Of a stretch of 64,000 nt of DNA, positions 34,503 through 44,114 are shown piece by piece. A program made the translations under genes and the position numbers. The notes beneath the pieces were generated by a model that worked only from the letters and a program-made list of their open reading frames with translations, ran no database searches and was not told the DNA's origin. Each line of letters starts with the position of its first letter. The first letter of the stretch is position 1. This DNA comes from Paenibacillus_AB sp036577625 (GTDB lineage: Bacteria; Bacillota; Bacilli; Paenibacillales; NBRC-103111), in the NCBI RefSeq assembly GCF_036577625.1, contig NZ_JARBDC010000069.1, positions 124,001 to 188,000 on the forward strand, in the 5' to 3' direction.

Positions 34503-35597
34503 GTGAACGATTCCAAAGGCAAAATCGGCTTTCTGCAACTGCTCATGATCATGATGCTTTTCAACGGGCTGCTCAGTCACGTCATCGTAAACCCGATGCT
34601 GCTCGATTCGGCCGGCAGGGACGCCTGGATATCGGTTCTGATGACCGCTGCGCTGTACGTTCCGTGGTGCGCCGTCCTCGTCTACATCATGAACAAATCG
34701 GGCCGGCAAAAGCTGCAGCCGTGGCTCGCGCGGCAGACGTCTCCGCTCGTGTCCTGGCTGCTGCTCGCCCCGGTCGTCCTGCAGCTGTACTTCATCGGCG
34801 GCATGACGATCGTGCATACGGCGATATGGACGATCTCCAACTACTTGCCGGCTACGCCGCAACTCGTCCTCATTGTCGCGCTTGTGTTCGTATGCCATTA
34901 CTCGGCGAGCCACGGAATCCGTACGATCGCCATCGGAGCCGGCCTGCTCCTTCCGGCGGTCGTCTGCCTCGGCTACTTCGTATCGATCGCCAATACGCCG
35001 GAAAAAGATTGGCCGCTGCTCAAGCCGTTCTTGGAAAACGGCTTAAAGCCGGCTTTTAACGGCATGATATTCGCCGGCGGGGCGTTTGTGGAAATCGCGC
35101 TGCTGCTGCTGTTCCAGCACCGGCTAAAAACGAAGGTGAAAGCTTGGCAGCTCATGTCGCTCGCTCTCATTCTCGTCTACATTACGCTCGGTCCGATCGT
35201 CGGCGCGATAACGGAATTCGGCCCGAAGGAAGCGGCCAAGCAGATGGTGTCGCCTTACGAGCAGTGGCGGCTCGTCAAGCTGGGCAACTACGTCGAGCAC
35301 GTCGACTTTTTGTCGGTCTTCCAGTGGCTCGCCGGAGCGACCGTGCGCATCAGCCTGTCGCAATATTTGCTGGCCGACATGATGCCGTTCCGGAAGCCGA
35401 AGTCGCGCAAACGTTTCATTTTATACATATCGCTCAGCTATGTGGCGATGGCGATCGTAGTGAGCCGGATCACGACGTTTTATTTGGGGCTGTTCGAGAT
35501 CTATATCCAGATTACGTTGGTCGTTACGCTGGCGCTGACGACCGTATGGGCGATCGTCGCCCGCTTCGCCAAGCCCGCCAAGGAGGAACCGATATGA
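34503..35597 (+). CDS. Spore germination permease-like protein, GerAB family
   Basis: 364-residue endospore germination protein with about ten membrane helices, related to amino acid transporters. It is the ligand-binding subunit of the GerA-type germinant receptor in the spore inner membrane. GTG 34503 was chosen because GGGGA lies upstream and the following residues, NDSKGKIGFLQLL, match the usual start of the family; an ATG at 34449 is in frame but lacks a ribosome binding site. Its stop overlaps the next start by four bases. It comes first in the operon, before the A subunit. Confidence 0.92.
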   Translation: MNDSKGKIGFLQLLMIMMLFNGLLSHVIVNPMLLDSAGRDAWISVLMTAALYVPWCAVLVYIMNKSGRQKLQPWLARQTSPLVSWLLLAPVVLQLYFIGGMTIVHTAIWTISNYLPATPQLVLIVALVFVCHYSASHGIRTIAIGAGLLLPAVVCLGYFVSIANTPEKDWPLLKPFLENGLKPAFNGMIFAGGAFVEIALLLLFQHRLKTKVKAWQLMSLALILVYITLGPIVGAITEFGPKEAAKQMVSPYEQWRLVKLGNYVEHVDFLSVFQWLAGATVRISLSQYLLADMMPFRKPKSRKRFILYISLSYVAMAIVVSRITTFYLGLFEIYIQITLVVTLALTTVWAIVARFAKPAKEEPI

Positions 35598-37078
35598 GCG
35601 TCCGGCAATCCGAACATGCCGCGGTTTGGACGGAGGACAAGCTGCGCCGTCTGTTCGAAAGCTCCTCCGACGTACAAATCCAATCGTTTGCCTTCGACGA
35701 GCGGGACGACGGCTCCGTCGTGCTGCTCATTTACGCGGAAGGACTTTGCGACAGCTCGCAAATCGTCAAAACCGTCGTGCCGGAGCTGAGCCGCATGTAT
35801 GCGCATAACGGGTTCGAGCATCTGCTTAAAGGCCGTTCGCTCGGGCCGCTGCCGCTCGTCGCGTTCCGGGAGGAGGCGACGGAGGAACATATCGCCGATG
35901 CCGTCTTCGAAGGCGATTTGACGATCATGCTGCCGAAAACGGGCATGCTGTTCAAGCTGAACATTTCCAATCGTCCGGAACGGTCTCCCGAGGAATCGAG
36001 CACGGAAATATCGATCAAAGGCCCGAGGGACGGCTTCGTCGAAGACGTGACGGTCAACGTCGGCCTCATTCGCAAACGGATCCGCAGCAATTCGCTCCAT
36101 TGCGAAACGTTCGTGCTCGGCCGAAGAACGAGGACGAAAGTCGGGCTGCTTTACTTGGCCGACGTGCTGAGCCCCGACATTTTGCGGGAGGTTCGCGCCA
36201 GGCTGGACAAGATCGACATCGACGGCTTATACAGCATCAACCAACTGGAGGAAGCGCTGGCCGACGTCAAATATCCGCTGTTTCCGCTGCTGGACATTTC
36301 GGGTCGCCCGGATTACGCCGTCACGTGCCTGCTCGCCGGCCGCTTCGTCATCGTGATCGACGGCAACCCGCTCGTCCTGATCGGTCCCGCCACCTTCTCG
36401 CTTATTTTGAAGTCGCCGGAAGACGTGCATTTCAGCTTTCAGTACGTTTCGTTCGCGCGGCTCATTCGCTTGTTCAGCTTCTGGGTTTCGATTCTGCTGC
36501 CCGGCTTCTGGGTCGCATTGTCCGCGTTTCACCAGGACCAGATCCCGTTTCGGTTGATGGCGACCATTTCGGTGGCGCGGCTCGGCCTTCCGCTGTCGGC
36601 GCAGATGGAAATGTTTTTGCTGCTCGTGCTGATGGAAATTTTCCGCGAGGCGGGCGTGCGGCTGCCCAGCTCGATCGGTCAGACGCTGACCGTCATCGGC
36701 GGTCTCGTCATCGGCGACGCGGCCATACGTGCCGGTCTCGTCTCCCCTTCCGTCGTCGTCGTCGGCGCGATCACGGCGGTGATGGGCGTTACGCTCGTCA
36801 ACCAGACGCTCAGCACGGTCGTCAGCATCATCCGGTTCGGCGTCTTTGTCGTCTCGTCGGTCATCGGCATGTACGGGCTTATTCTCAGCCTGATTTTGCT
36901 GCTGTTCTACATGTCGAAGCTGCGTTCGTTCGGCGTGCCGTACTGGTCGCCCATATCGCCTCCCGTTTTCAAAGATATACTGAGGAGCTATGTGCGCCTG
37001 CCGTGGGACAAAATGAAAAAACGGCCAACCGCGCTGCAGACGATCGATCCGGACCACGAAAGGGACGATGCCGGATGA
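35594..37078 (+). CDS. Spore germination protein, GerAA/KA family
   Basis: 494 residues. The large N-terminal soluble domain contains GRRTRTKVGLLYLADV, and about five membrane helices occupy the C-terminal third, including ILLPGFWVALSAFHQDQIPF and the conserved EIFREAGVRLPSSIGQ. It is the A subunit of the germinant receptor. AAGGAGG lies before ATG 35594. It overlaps the GerAB gene by four bases upstream and the GerAC gene by four bases downstream. Confidence 0.96.
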   Translation: MSVRQSEHAAVWTEDKLRRLFESSSDVQIQSFAFDERDDGSVVLLIYAEGLCDSSQIVKTVVPELSRMYAHNGFEHLLKGRSLGPLPLVAFREEATEEHIADAVFEGDLTIMLPKTGMLFKLNISNRPERSPEESSTEISIKGPRDGFVEDVTVNVGLIRKRIRSNSLHCETFVLGRRTRTKVGLLYLADVLSPDILREVRARLDKIDIDGLYSINQLEEALADVKYPLFPLLDISGRPDYAVTCLLAGRFVIVIDGNPLVLIGPATFSLILKSPEDVHFSFQYVSFARLIRLFSFWVSILLPGFWVALSAFHQDQIPFRLMATISVARLGLPLSAQMEMFLLLVLMEIFREAGVRLPSSIGQTLTVIGGLVIGDAAIRAGLVSPSVVVVGAITAVMGVTLVNQTLSTVVSIIRFGVFVVSSVIGMYGLILSLILLLFYMSKLRSFGVPYWSPISPPVFKDILRSYVRLPWDKMKKRPTALQTIDPDHERDDAG

Positions 37079-38229
37079 GAAGGGCGGGCGCTCTTGCGAT
37101 CGCGGGCATGCTGCTCGCCGGACTTCTGACGGGCTGCTGGAACTCCAAAGATATTCAGAACATGGCATACGTCACCGCGCTCGGCTTCGATTACGAGAAC
37201 GGAACATTTATTACGTACGCGCAAGTGCTCAACTTTACGAATGTAGCCAAAGGGGAAGCGGCGGAAGTCGGCAAAAACGTGCCGACGTGGATCGGCCGCG
37301 GCGAAGGCGTCACCGTGACCGAATCGTTCAACTCCATCTACTCCACCTCCCAGCTGCGCGTATTTTGGGGACACGTGAAGTCGATCGTGGTGACCGAACG
37401 TTTTTTGCGGCAAGGCGAGCGGGTCAAGGAGGCATACGATATGGTCAACCGTTACCGCGAAATCCGGTACAATATTTTATTGTACGGCACGAAAGAACCG
37501 CTGCGCGACATCTTCGCGCAAAAATCGCTGCTCAACCTGTCCCCGCTCGATACGCTGATGGACACGCCGGCGCAAATTTATTCCCAGCGTTCGTACATTT
37601 TGCCCGTGTACGGCTACAAGGTGATCGGCCAGTTCAACGAGCCGGCCGAGTCGGCCATGCTCCCTTCGATTTCGATCGACCGGCAGTCGTGGAGCGAGGA
37701 TAAAAACAAGCGGCCGATGTTCAAAATCGACGGAGCGTACTTTTTCCACGCGCAGAAAATGGTCGGCTGGCTGTCCGAGCGCGACCTCGAAGGGTACCGG
37801 TGGCTGCAAAGAAAGCTGGAGCGTTCCCCGATCAACATTCCGGACGACCGCAATCCCGCCGCGGCTATCGTGGTCATCAAACCGAAACCGGCCATTCACC
37901 ACGAAGTGAAAAACGGAAAGCCGTATTTCAACATTACGCTGACGATGAAAGCTTTCGTGGACGAGCTCGTACGCGATACGTCCAAAACCGATATCGAGAA
38001 GCTGTTGAACGAGGGGATCGAAAAGCAGATTCGCGATACGTACGAGAAAGGGCTGGACATCAAAATCGACGTGTTGAAGCTGGGCCAATGCCTGTATCGC
38101 GAAAATCCGAAATTGTGGCACAGTTTGCACCGCGACGGCGAATTCATTTTGGATCGAGATTCGCTGCAAAACGTCGACGTCAAAGTGACGCTGATCCACA
38201 GCGGCAAGTACAAATTGCGGGTCGAATGA
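37075..38229 (+). CDS. Ger(x)C family spore germination lipoprotein
   Basis: 384 residues. The lipobox is LLTGC (C21) followed by WNSKDIQNMAYVTALGFDY, the family hallmark. It is the C subunit of the germinant receptor, anchored to the outer face of the spore inner membrane. The start overlaps the A-subunit stop (ATGA). It is the last gene of the operon, followed by a strong terminator. Confidence 0.96.
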   Translation: MRRAGALAIAGMLLAGLLTGCWNSKDIQNMAYVTALGFDYENGTFITYAQVLNFTNVAKGEAAEVGKNVPTWIGRGEGVTVTESFNSIYSTSQLRVFWGHVKSIVVTERFLRQGERVKEAYDMVNRYREIRYNILLYGTKEPLRDIFAQKSLLNLSPLDTLMDTPAQIYSQRSYILPVYGYKVIGQFNEPAESAMLPSISIDRQSWSEDKNKRPMFKIDGAYFFHAQKMVGWLSERDLEGYRWLQRKLERSPINIPDDRNPAAAIVVIKPKPAIHHEVKNGKPYFNITLTMKAFVDELVRDTSKTDIEKLLNEGIEKQIRDTYEKGLDIKIDVLKLGQCLYRENPKLWHSLHRDGEFILDRDSLQNVDVKVTLIHSGKYKLRVE

Positions 38230-38231
38230 CG

Positions 38232-38276
38232 AAAAGCCCGCGCCCTGCGTGCGGCGCACGCGAGGCGCGGGCTTTT
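38232..38276. terminator. Bidirectional terminator between gerAC and heparinase-like gene
   Basis: AAAAGCCCGCGCC / GGCGCGGGCTTTT stem of 13 bp with a 19-base loop and A/T tails on both sides. The two genes converge here with only 51 bases between them. Confidence 0.9.
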
Positions 38277-38280
38277 TGCG

Positions 38281-41200
38281 TCACGGCATCGCCGTCGTAT
38301 TGCCGATGCGGAACGTATGCATGCCCTGCCAGCCGATAAACGGATAGGAGGTCATTTTCGAGCTTCCGTCGGGCGCATATTGCCAGCCCGGGTCGGTTTC
38401 GTTCAAGACGATCAGCGTCCTGCCGCCTTCGCGGCGAATCTCCTTGATCGGATAGCCGTGCGTTTTGCCGTCCGGGTGCGTGACGACCGCGAACCGGCCG
38501 GCCGCATCCGCGGATACGTCGGCTTCGGTGACCAACGCATCGACCGGATCGCCGTCGAGCTTCCGCAGCACCTCCGTTACCGTCCCGACCGCCGCTCCGC
38601 CGGCGACGACGGACCGGTCCCCCTTGCGGAGCAGCGTGCCCTCCGCGAGCACCATTTGCGTCACCGTTCCGTTTTCGAGACGGATGAAGCCGTATTTGCC
38701 GACCAGCTCGATATCGCCTACCTTCAGCGTCCCGCCGCGGTTCGCGGCGCTCAGCACGATATCGGTCGTCGTCCCGTACCGGATTTGCAGCGCGACGTCG
38801 CCCTCGGCCCCCAGCTCCGGCGTCAGCTTTTCCACGGATTCGATTTTCGGACCCGACGCCGCCTCGTACGGTTCCAGCACGTTGACGAACGTGCTGTTCA
38901 GATCGGCTCCGCTTCGCCGCACGACCAGCTTCGGCAGCCAATAGTTGACGGCCTCCGTGTTGATATCCTTCGACGTGCCGAACAGCCGGGTCGCGCGCAG
39001 CGAAGGCGCTTTGCCGACGAACAGCTCGTTGGCTCCGGGATCCGCGAACCCGGTAATCGCCAGCCTCGCCTTGTCCGCGCCGTTCTCCTTCGTTTCGAGC
39101 GTCAGCCGGTAGCGGCCGTCCGGGATATCCGCCTTCTTGACGTCCTGCACGAACATGTAGGCGTAATAATGGCCGCCGGCCGAGCCGGTTTCGTTCTCGG
39201 ACTTCGGCATTTCGACTTTCGTGCCTTCCGGGAGCAAGTACGGCCCGTACGGCGCAAGCGGCAGGTCGGTCGCGAACTCGCCGTCGCGGTTCGCGTCTCC
39301 CCCGAGCGTATACTCGTGGCGGCTGCCCCCGGATACGCGGAACAGATCGACGACGTAACCGTCGCCGCCGTTCGCCGCTCCCGCGAATCGGATTTGCCAC
39401 GGCTCCCGGTTGTAGGCGTCCGTTTCCGGGTACGCGCTCGTCTGGCCGGCGCGGGCGATGCCCACGCCGTCGGCCGTCGCATGAAACGCTTCGATTTGGC
39501 CGCCGTGCCGTCCGTCTCCTCCGATCGTCATGTTTTTCCCGTTCACGACGACCGTGTTGTGGGCCAGCGTCGAGTTCGCCCAAGCCCGGTAAAACGTATG
39601 CGTATAGCCGATATCCGGCAGCAGCTCCTGTCCTTTCGCGAACAGCGTCAAATTGAGCGGGTCGTAATGATTGTGGCCGTATTTCGGCACGAAATTCATG
39701 TACAGCTGCTGCTGGCCGGCCCCCGATCCGAGCGTCAGACGCGATATGCCGGCTCCCGGCAGCACGTACGAGCCGAGATCGGTGCGCGGCTGGGACGTTT
39801 TTTCGTTCGCCCACGTATCCTGCACCGGCACATAGCCGCCGTTCGGATAGGCGACGATGTTTTTCATCGCCTGAGCGTTAGCCAGCGCCGGGTAAGTGCC
39901 CGCCATATCGAGATTCGCGATCGTTTGCCCGCTGCGCGGCGAGACGTACCCGGCCGAATCGCTCCAGCCTTTCGCCTCGGCCATGCTTTGCAGCAGGCCG
40001 TTCGTCGACTGGTTATGGTACGACAGCGTCACTTCTTTCCAAAAGCCGTCGGACAGGAAGTTGTTCGCGGCGAAATGCCGCATCAGCTCGACCGCCTCGT
40101 GCATGTACGCCGGCTGCCCGGACGCTTTGGCCATGCGGACCAGTCCGAGCCACGTCGTATATTCCATGTTATGGTCCAGCACCGGGAACGAGCGCACGAA
40201 GTCGAAGGACGGCTCGAACACGTTTTCGACGAGCCGCTTCTCGACGTCATAGCCGACTTCCCGGCTGAGCAGCTCGAACGCGTTCGTCTTGCGCACGTCG
40301 CGGTACGCGTTGATCAAGTAGCTCATGTTCGTCATTTCGCCGGTGTACCACCGGTACCAGACGCCGCCCCAATAATGGTACGGCGGACCGCCGACGAGCG
40401 GGTAGTTCGTCCAGTAATAGTCGTTCGTCGGCAAGTAGCCGGCGTACACTTCGCTCCAGCGGTCGAGCAGCCGGGCGGCGCCGAGCGGGTCGGTCGCCGC
40501 GAGCTTCGCCGTTTCGCGCAGCGCGTAATCTTTGCGGAAATACCAAATATGCGCGGAAATGAAATATTTGCGGCCTTCGCCGTCCTCGTAATACGGATAT
40601 TCGACGGTTTGGCCGAGCCGGTTCGTGACGACCAGCTTTCGCGTCTCCGGGTACGTTTCGTTCGGATAGACGGTGCCGGTCGTCTTCGATACGATCCGGT
40701 CCGGCTGCTTGTCGCTCCAATCGAACAGCTGGTACGGGCGAAGCGTCGGATTTTCCGGCAGTCCGGTAAAAATGAAGCCGGTTTTGTCGGGAATGAGACC
40801 GAGCAGCCGCTCGACCTCGGCGGAGGCGGGCGCCTGCGCGACCTGCCGCTTCTCCGGAACGGGAACGGCCTGCTTCGCGGCCGCGTTGCCCGCGGCGATC
40901 AGCGCCTCGCGGTCGAACGCGAGCTCGAAGTACCGGTAGGCGCCGTTTCCTTGGCGAAACGCGACCTGGAGCCGGTACAAGCCCGGCTCGACCGGCTTCG
41001 GATGGCTGAACGCGATGGCAGCGGTTTTGCCGGCTTTGCCGAGGACGGCCGGCTCCAGCTTCGTCCGCATGCCGTCCGGCGACAGCCACGTCATGCGCAA
41101 ATCGCCGCCGCCGTGAACGGCGTTGCCGTTCAGCGTAAGCTTTTTCGTCTGATAGCCGGTATACAGCAGCTTCGGATCGTCCGGACGCCACGGCTCGGAA

Positions 41201-41976
41201 CGGCTACCCGCCGCGTCCGGCACGGCCGGCGGACTCCCGAAATAGATCGGGGCCATCCGCCCTTGATTCAACGCATGCGCGACGAGCGTCGCCGTTCCCG
41301 TGCCTTGGTCGGACATGTACGACTGGCGGATCGGCGCCCACGAGCTGAACGGCTTCGAATTGATGCCGTAATAGCGGACCGCGTTGAGCTTCCATTCGCT
41401 GCCGGCCGTAACGCCGCGGGCGCCGAGCGCCGCGAACGGAATTTTCGCCTCGGCCGTCCATGAGCCGCCGCCCCGGGCGACTTTCACTTCGGCTCCGGCG
41501 AGCTCCTTCATGCCCATCCCCCAATCGGTCCGGATCGGGATTCCGCCGGTACGGATCGGGATTTTCAGCCGGTAAACGTCATCCTGCACCGTCCCCGGCG
41601 CCAGCAGCAGCTCGACCGTTTCCGACTCCGGCTCGCCCCCGGCCGGATCGGCGAATCCTTCGAGCGCCACGTACAGATGGCTCGCGTCGTACAGCAAATA
41701 CAGCTCCGTATCGGGGACGACCGGTTTATTGTCGAACATCGTGACGAAGCCGCTCGCCCGGTAGGCGGACTGCCATACCGTCTCGAGCGCCCCGTCCACC
41801 GCGGGCGCGGCGGCCGCTTGCGGCACGACGGCCCACCGATAGTCGTAGACTTCCACTGCTGCGTTCATCGGATCGCCGCCTCCTTCCGTTTGTTCCGGAC
41901 TTGCCCATGCGTACCCCGCCAACAGGGACGACCATAAGACGAGCGTACACAGCACGTAACCGAACCTGCTTTTCAT
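38281..41976 (-). CDS. Secreted heparinase II/III-like protein with CBM9-type N-terminal domain
   Basis: 1231 residues. The signal peptide ends near AGYAWA. A CBM9-like carbohydrate-binding domain (about 45-230) with VDGALETVWQSAY and WTAEAKIPFAAL is followed by a linker, an alpha-toroid region (430-750) and a heparinase II/III-like beta domain with YGHNHYDPLNLTLFAKG and NSTLAHNTVVVNGKNM (His and Tyr candidates for beta-elimination). It is predicted to be an extracellular uronic-acid polysaccharide lyase. GGAGGG precedes the ATG. It is monocistronic with its own promoter and a cre-like palindrome, suggesting catabolite repression. Confidence 0.88.
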   Translation of the reverse strand: MKSRFGYVLCTLVLWSSLLAGYAWASPEQTEGGGDPMNAAVEVYDYRWAVVPQAAAAPAVDGALETVWQSAYRASGFVTMFDNKPVVPDTELYLLYDASHLYVALEGFADPAGGEPESETVELLLAPGTVQDDVYRLKIPIRTGGIPIRTDWGMGMKELAGAEVKVARGGGSWTAEAKIPFAALGARGVTAGSEWKLNAVRYYGINSKPFSSWAPIRQSYMSDQGTGTATLVAHALNQGRMAPIYFGSPPAVPDAAGSRSEPWRPDDPKLLYTGYQTKKLTLNGNAVHGGGDLRMTWLSPDGMRTKLEPAVLGKAGKTAAIAFSHPKPVEPGLYRLQVAFRQGNGAYRYFELAFDREALIAAGNAAAKQAVPVPEKRQVAQAPASAEVERLLGLIPDKTGFIFTGLPENPTLRPYQLFDWSDKQPDRIVSKTTGTVYPNETYPETRKLVVTNRLGQTVEYPYYEDGEGRKYFISAHIWYFRKDYALRETAKLAATDPLGAARLLDRWSEVYAGYLPTNDYYWTNYPLVGGPPYHYWGGVWYRWYTGEMTNMSYLINAYRDVRKTNAFELLSREVGYDVEKRLVENVFEPSFDFVRSFPVLDHNMEYTTWLGLVRMAKASGQPAYMHEAVELMRHFAANNFLSDGFWKEVTLSYHNQSTNGLLQSMAEAKGWSDSAGYVSPRSGQTIANLDMAGTYPALANAQAMKNIVAYPNGGYVPVQDTWANEKTSQPRTDLGSYVLPGAGISRLTLGSGAGQQQLYMNFVPKYGHNHYDPLNLTLFAKGQELLPDIGYTHTFYRAWANSTLAHNTVVVNGKNMTIGGDGRHGGQIEAFHATADGVGIARAGQTSAYPETDAYNREPWQIRFAGAANGGDGYVVDLFRVSGGSRHEYTLGGDANRDGEFATDLPLAPYGPYLLPEGTKVEMPKSENETGSAGGHYYAYMFVQDVKKADIPDGRYRLTLETKENGADKARLAITGFADPGANELFVGKAPSLRATRLFGTSKDINTEAVNYWLPKLVVRRSGADLNSTFVNVLEPYEAASGPKIESVEKLTPELGAEGDVALQIRYGTTTDIVLSAANRGGTLKVGDIELVGKYGFIRLENGTVTQMVLAEGTLLRKGDRSVVAGGAAVGTVTEVLRKLDGDPVDALVTEADVSADAAGRFAVVTHPDGKTHGYPIKEIRREGGRTLIVLNETDPGWQYAPDGSSKMTSYPFIGWQGMHTFRIGNTTAMP

Positions 41977-42010
41977 AAACGAATTCCCTCCTTCTCTTCC
42001 CGGATTTCGA

Positions 42011-42026
42011 TTGAAAGGGCTTTCAA
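42011..42026. promoter_or_regulatory. cre-like perfect palindrome at the heparinase transcription start
   Basis: TTGAAAG-GG-CTTTCAA is a perfect inverted repeat with a 2-base centre. It differs from the ideal CcpA site TGAAAGCGCTTTCA only at the central CG. It begins four bases downstream of the -10 box, so a bound CcpA or LacI-type repressor would block the start site. Confidence 0.65.
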
Positions 42027-42030
42027 TGCC

Positions 42031-42059
42031 AGTTTACCCCCGCCTCCTTCCCGGTACAA
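42031..42059 (-). promoter_or_regulatory. Promoter of the heparinase-like gene
   Basis: On the minus strand TTGTAC (42059-42054), 17 bases, TAAACT (42036-42031), about 55 bases before the start codon. Confidence 0.55.
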
Positions 42060-42296
42060 GGACTTAAAATGTTCTTTATTTGGTTCTCCAACAACTCCTC
42101 GCAAGTCCGGACGCAACCTCGTATACGTGCAGCCGCATCCGTTCGATGTACGCGTCCGTGCCGAGAGCGTCCGTATCGGTATTCGCCCGAAAATCCGCCC
42201 GGCGCTCCCCCGGAAAAGCGGCCGCTTTATGAGCGGCCATGCGATATGGTAAACTAAGTATCGTAAAAGCTTACACGCCTAACGGGGGAACCCCTT

Positions 42297-43328
42297 ATGA
42301 CCGATTCGCTGCGCTTGTTTCTTACGCTGTCGGACGCCGTCATCATTACGGACGCCGATCATCGGATCGTCGACGTCAACCGGGCTTACGAGACGATTAC
42401 CGGCTACAAACGGGAGTCGATTATCGGAGCGAAGGCAGGCATCGTCAAAAGCCGGCACACGAGCCAAGCGACCTACGACAGCATGCACCGGGCGCTGGAT
42501 CGGGGCGAAAGCTGGTCCGGCATCTTCATCAACAAAAAAAGCGACGGCGAGCTGTGGCACTCCTCGATTTCGATCACTCCTTACCAGATGGACGGGGAGC
42601 GATATTATGTAGGCGTTTTTCGGGAGCTCGAGCATTTGGAGGAAGGCGTCTACATCGCGGAGGAGCGGCGAACGAACATCCAGGCCGTCCTGCTGAAGGT
42701 GCTGGCCGTCTCGTGCGAAATTCGCGATCCCGCCATCGAGGATCATTTGACGCGGGTGCGGGACTATACCGAAAGCTTGATCGCGAGACACGACGAGCGG
42801 ATGCGCCTTTCGCTTTCGGACGCCTACAGGCAGAGCGTCGCCCACGCCAGCATCATGCACGATATCGGCAAGTCCGGCATACCGGAAGGCATTTTGTACA
42901 AGCCCGGACCTTTGACGAGCTACGAACGGCTGATCGTGGAAATGCATCCGCTGATCGGCGTCGACATTTTGGACAAAATTATCGGCGAGCTGCACGACAG
43001 CTTTTTCAAAGACCATTTGTCCGTCGCCAAAAACATCATCATGCATCATCACGAAAAGTGGGACGGCACCGGCTATCCGTCCCGGCTGCGGGGGACGGAC
43101 ATCCCGCTCGAAGCCCGGATCGTCAGCGTGGTCGACGTATTCGACGCGCTCACGTCCCGGCGGCCTTACAAAGAAACGTGGACGAAGGAGCGGGCGCTCG
43201 CCTTTTTGCGGGAGCACCGGTGCTCCTTGTTCGACCCGGACGTGGTCGATTCGTTCCTGTCGCTGCACGGGAACGACGGAACGACCGGCCGGTCGGTTAT
43301 GCCAAATACTGCTTGGGGTGCATCCTAG
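42297..43328 (+). CDS. PAS domain HD-GYP phosphodiesterase
   Basis: 343 residues. The PAS sensor domain (1-115) includes SDAVIITDADHRIVDVNRAYETITGY. The HD-GYP domain (130-325) has H188-D189 in MHDIGK, an HHH at 250-252 and DGTGYP at 256-261, so the cyclic-di-GMP hydrolysis site looks intact. It is cytosolic; the ligand or redox cofactor of the PAS domain is unknown. Its TAG stop directly abuts the ATG of the HNH gene, so the two are co-expressed. Confidence 0.94.
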   Translation: MTDSLRLFLTLSDAVIITDADHRIVDVNRAYETITGYKRESIIGAKAGIVKSRHTSQATYDSMHRALDRGESWSGIFINKKSDGELWHSSISITPYQMDGERYYVGVFRELEHLEEGVYIAEERRTNIQAVLLKVLAVSCEIRDPAIEDHLTRVRDYTESLIARHDERMRLSLSDAYRQSVAHASIMHDIGKSGIPEGILYKPGPLTSYERLIVEMHPLIGVDILDKIIGELHDSFFKDHLSVAKNIIMHHHEKWDGTGYPSRLRGTDIPLEARIVSVVDVFDALTSRRPYKETWTKERALAFLREHRCSLFDPDVVDSFLSLHGNDGTTGRSVMPNTAWGAS

Positions 43329-44066
43329 ATGGAGTCCGATACGCAATCGACGCCGAATCCGGACGTTTCGGCGAATACCGGGCGCGATGCGGCGCAAACG
43401 AAGCTTTGCGCGCATTGCATGGAGCGGAAGCCGCTGTCCCACTTTTTGCGCCGGACCGGGCGAAGGTCCGGCGCGAGATCGCGCCGCGGCGTCTGCCGCG
43501 CGTGCCGAAAGCTGAAAAAAGCGGCCCGGCCTGCGGCGGACGCTCCGGAGCGTCCGCCCGCGGAGGTCGCTTCGCAGCGTCCGCCCGCGGAAGGCGCGGC
43601 CGGCGCCCCGGACGCGAACGAAGCCGCACCGAAGCGGCGGACGAAGCGGCCGCTTCCCCCGCTTCCGCCAAGACCGGAAGGTCCGGACGCGTCCGTGCTC
43701 CGGCCGACCCGGGACGGCATCATCCGGATGCGCGGCAAAACCGACAAGGGGCGGCGCTGGCATCAGGAAACCGACCTGGAGACGGCGGTTACGCTCGTGA
43801 ACGAGCATGCCGCCGTCGTCGTCAACCGCCATACGATTCGCCGCATTTACACGAACAAGTCGTTTCGCCGCTTTATTTTGAACCGCGACGCCTATACGTG
43901 CCATTTTTGCGGCGAATACGGCGATACGATCGATCATTTGCTGCCGCGCGCCAAAGGCGGCCATACGACGCCCGCCAACTGCGTATGCGCGTGCAGCGTC
44001 TGCAACCAGAGCAAGGCGGCCCGCGATTTGGACGATTTTATCGGCGAATTCGCGGATGCGGATTAA
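43329..44066 (+). CDS. HNH endonuclease with N-terminal zinc knuckle
   Basis: 245 residues. The N-terminal treble-clef-like knuckle has C27xxC30 and C56xxC59. A Pro/Ala/Glu/Arg-rich linker (60-110) with an imperfect RPPAE repeat follows. Residues 115-190 form an unassigned basic domain. The C-terminal HNH motif has CHFCGEYGDTIDHLLPRAKGG with two more CxxC pairs. A nuclease role in DNA repair or defence is possible. The ATG follows the HD-GYP stop with no gap. Local GC is very high in the linker. No intron, intein or phage context is visible. Confidence 0.88.
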   Translation: MESDTQSTPNPDVSANTGRDAAQTKLCAHCMERKPLSHFLRRTGRRSGARSRRGVCRACRKLKKAARPAADAPERPPAEVASQRPPAEGAAGAPDANEAAPKRRTKRPLPPLPPRPEGPDASVLRPTRDGIIRMRGKTDKGRRWHQETDLETAVTLVNEHAAVVVNRHTIRRIYTNKSFRRFILNRDAYTCHFCGEYGDTIDHLLPRAKGGHTTPANCVCACSVCNQSKAARDLDDFIGEFADAD

Positions 44067-44114
44067 TCGCGGGCATCGTACGCCCAAACGTCCGCTATCG
44101 CTCATCCGATTGAA

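Larger units (their letters stand above)
41977..42296. other. 320-base divergent region between heparinase-like and HD-GYP genes
   Basis: It holds the heparinase promoter and palindrome (42011-42059) and a 14-base palindrome AAAGCGGCCGCTTT at 42215-42228. TAAACT near 42250 could be the -10 box of the HD-GYP gene. No further ORF is supported. Confidence 0.5.

Noticed and set aside
38317..41463. 1048-codon plus-strand open frame
   Set aside because: It is antisense to the heparinase-like gene, has no ribosome binding site and an Arg-rich meaningless sequence.
42215..42228. AAAGCGGCCGCTTT palindrome as an operator
   Set aside because: GC-rich palindromes of this size are expected by chance here, and it is not placed on a recognisable promoter.
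43540..43620. Repeat-like sequence in the HNH gene, considered as a CRISPR or tandem repeat
   Set aside because: Only two imperfect copies encoding a RPPAE linker; no regular spacers.
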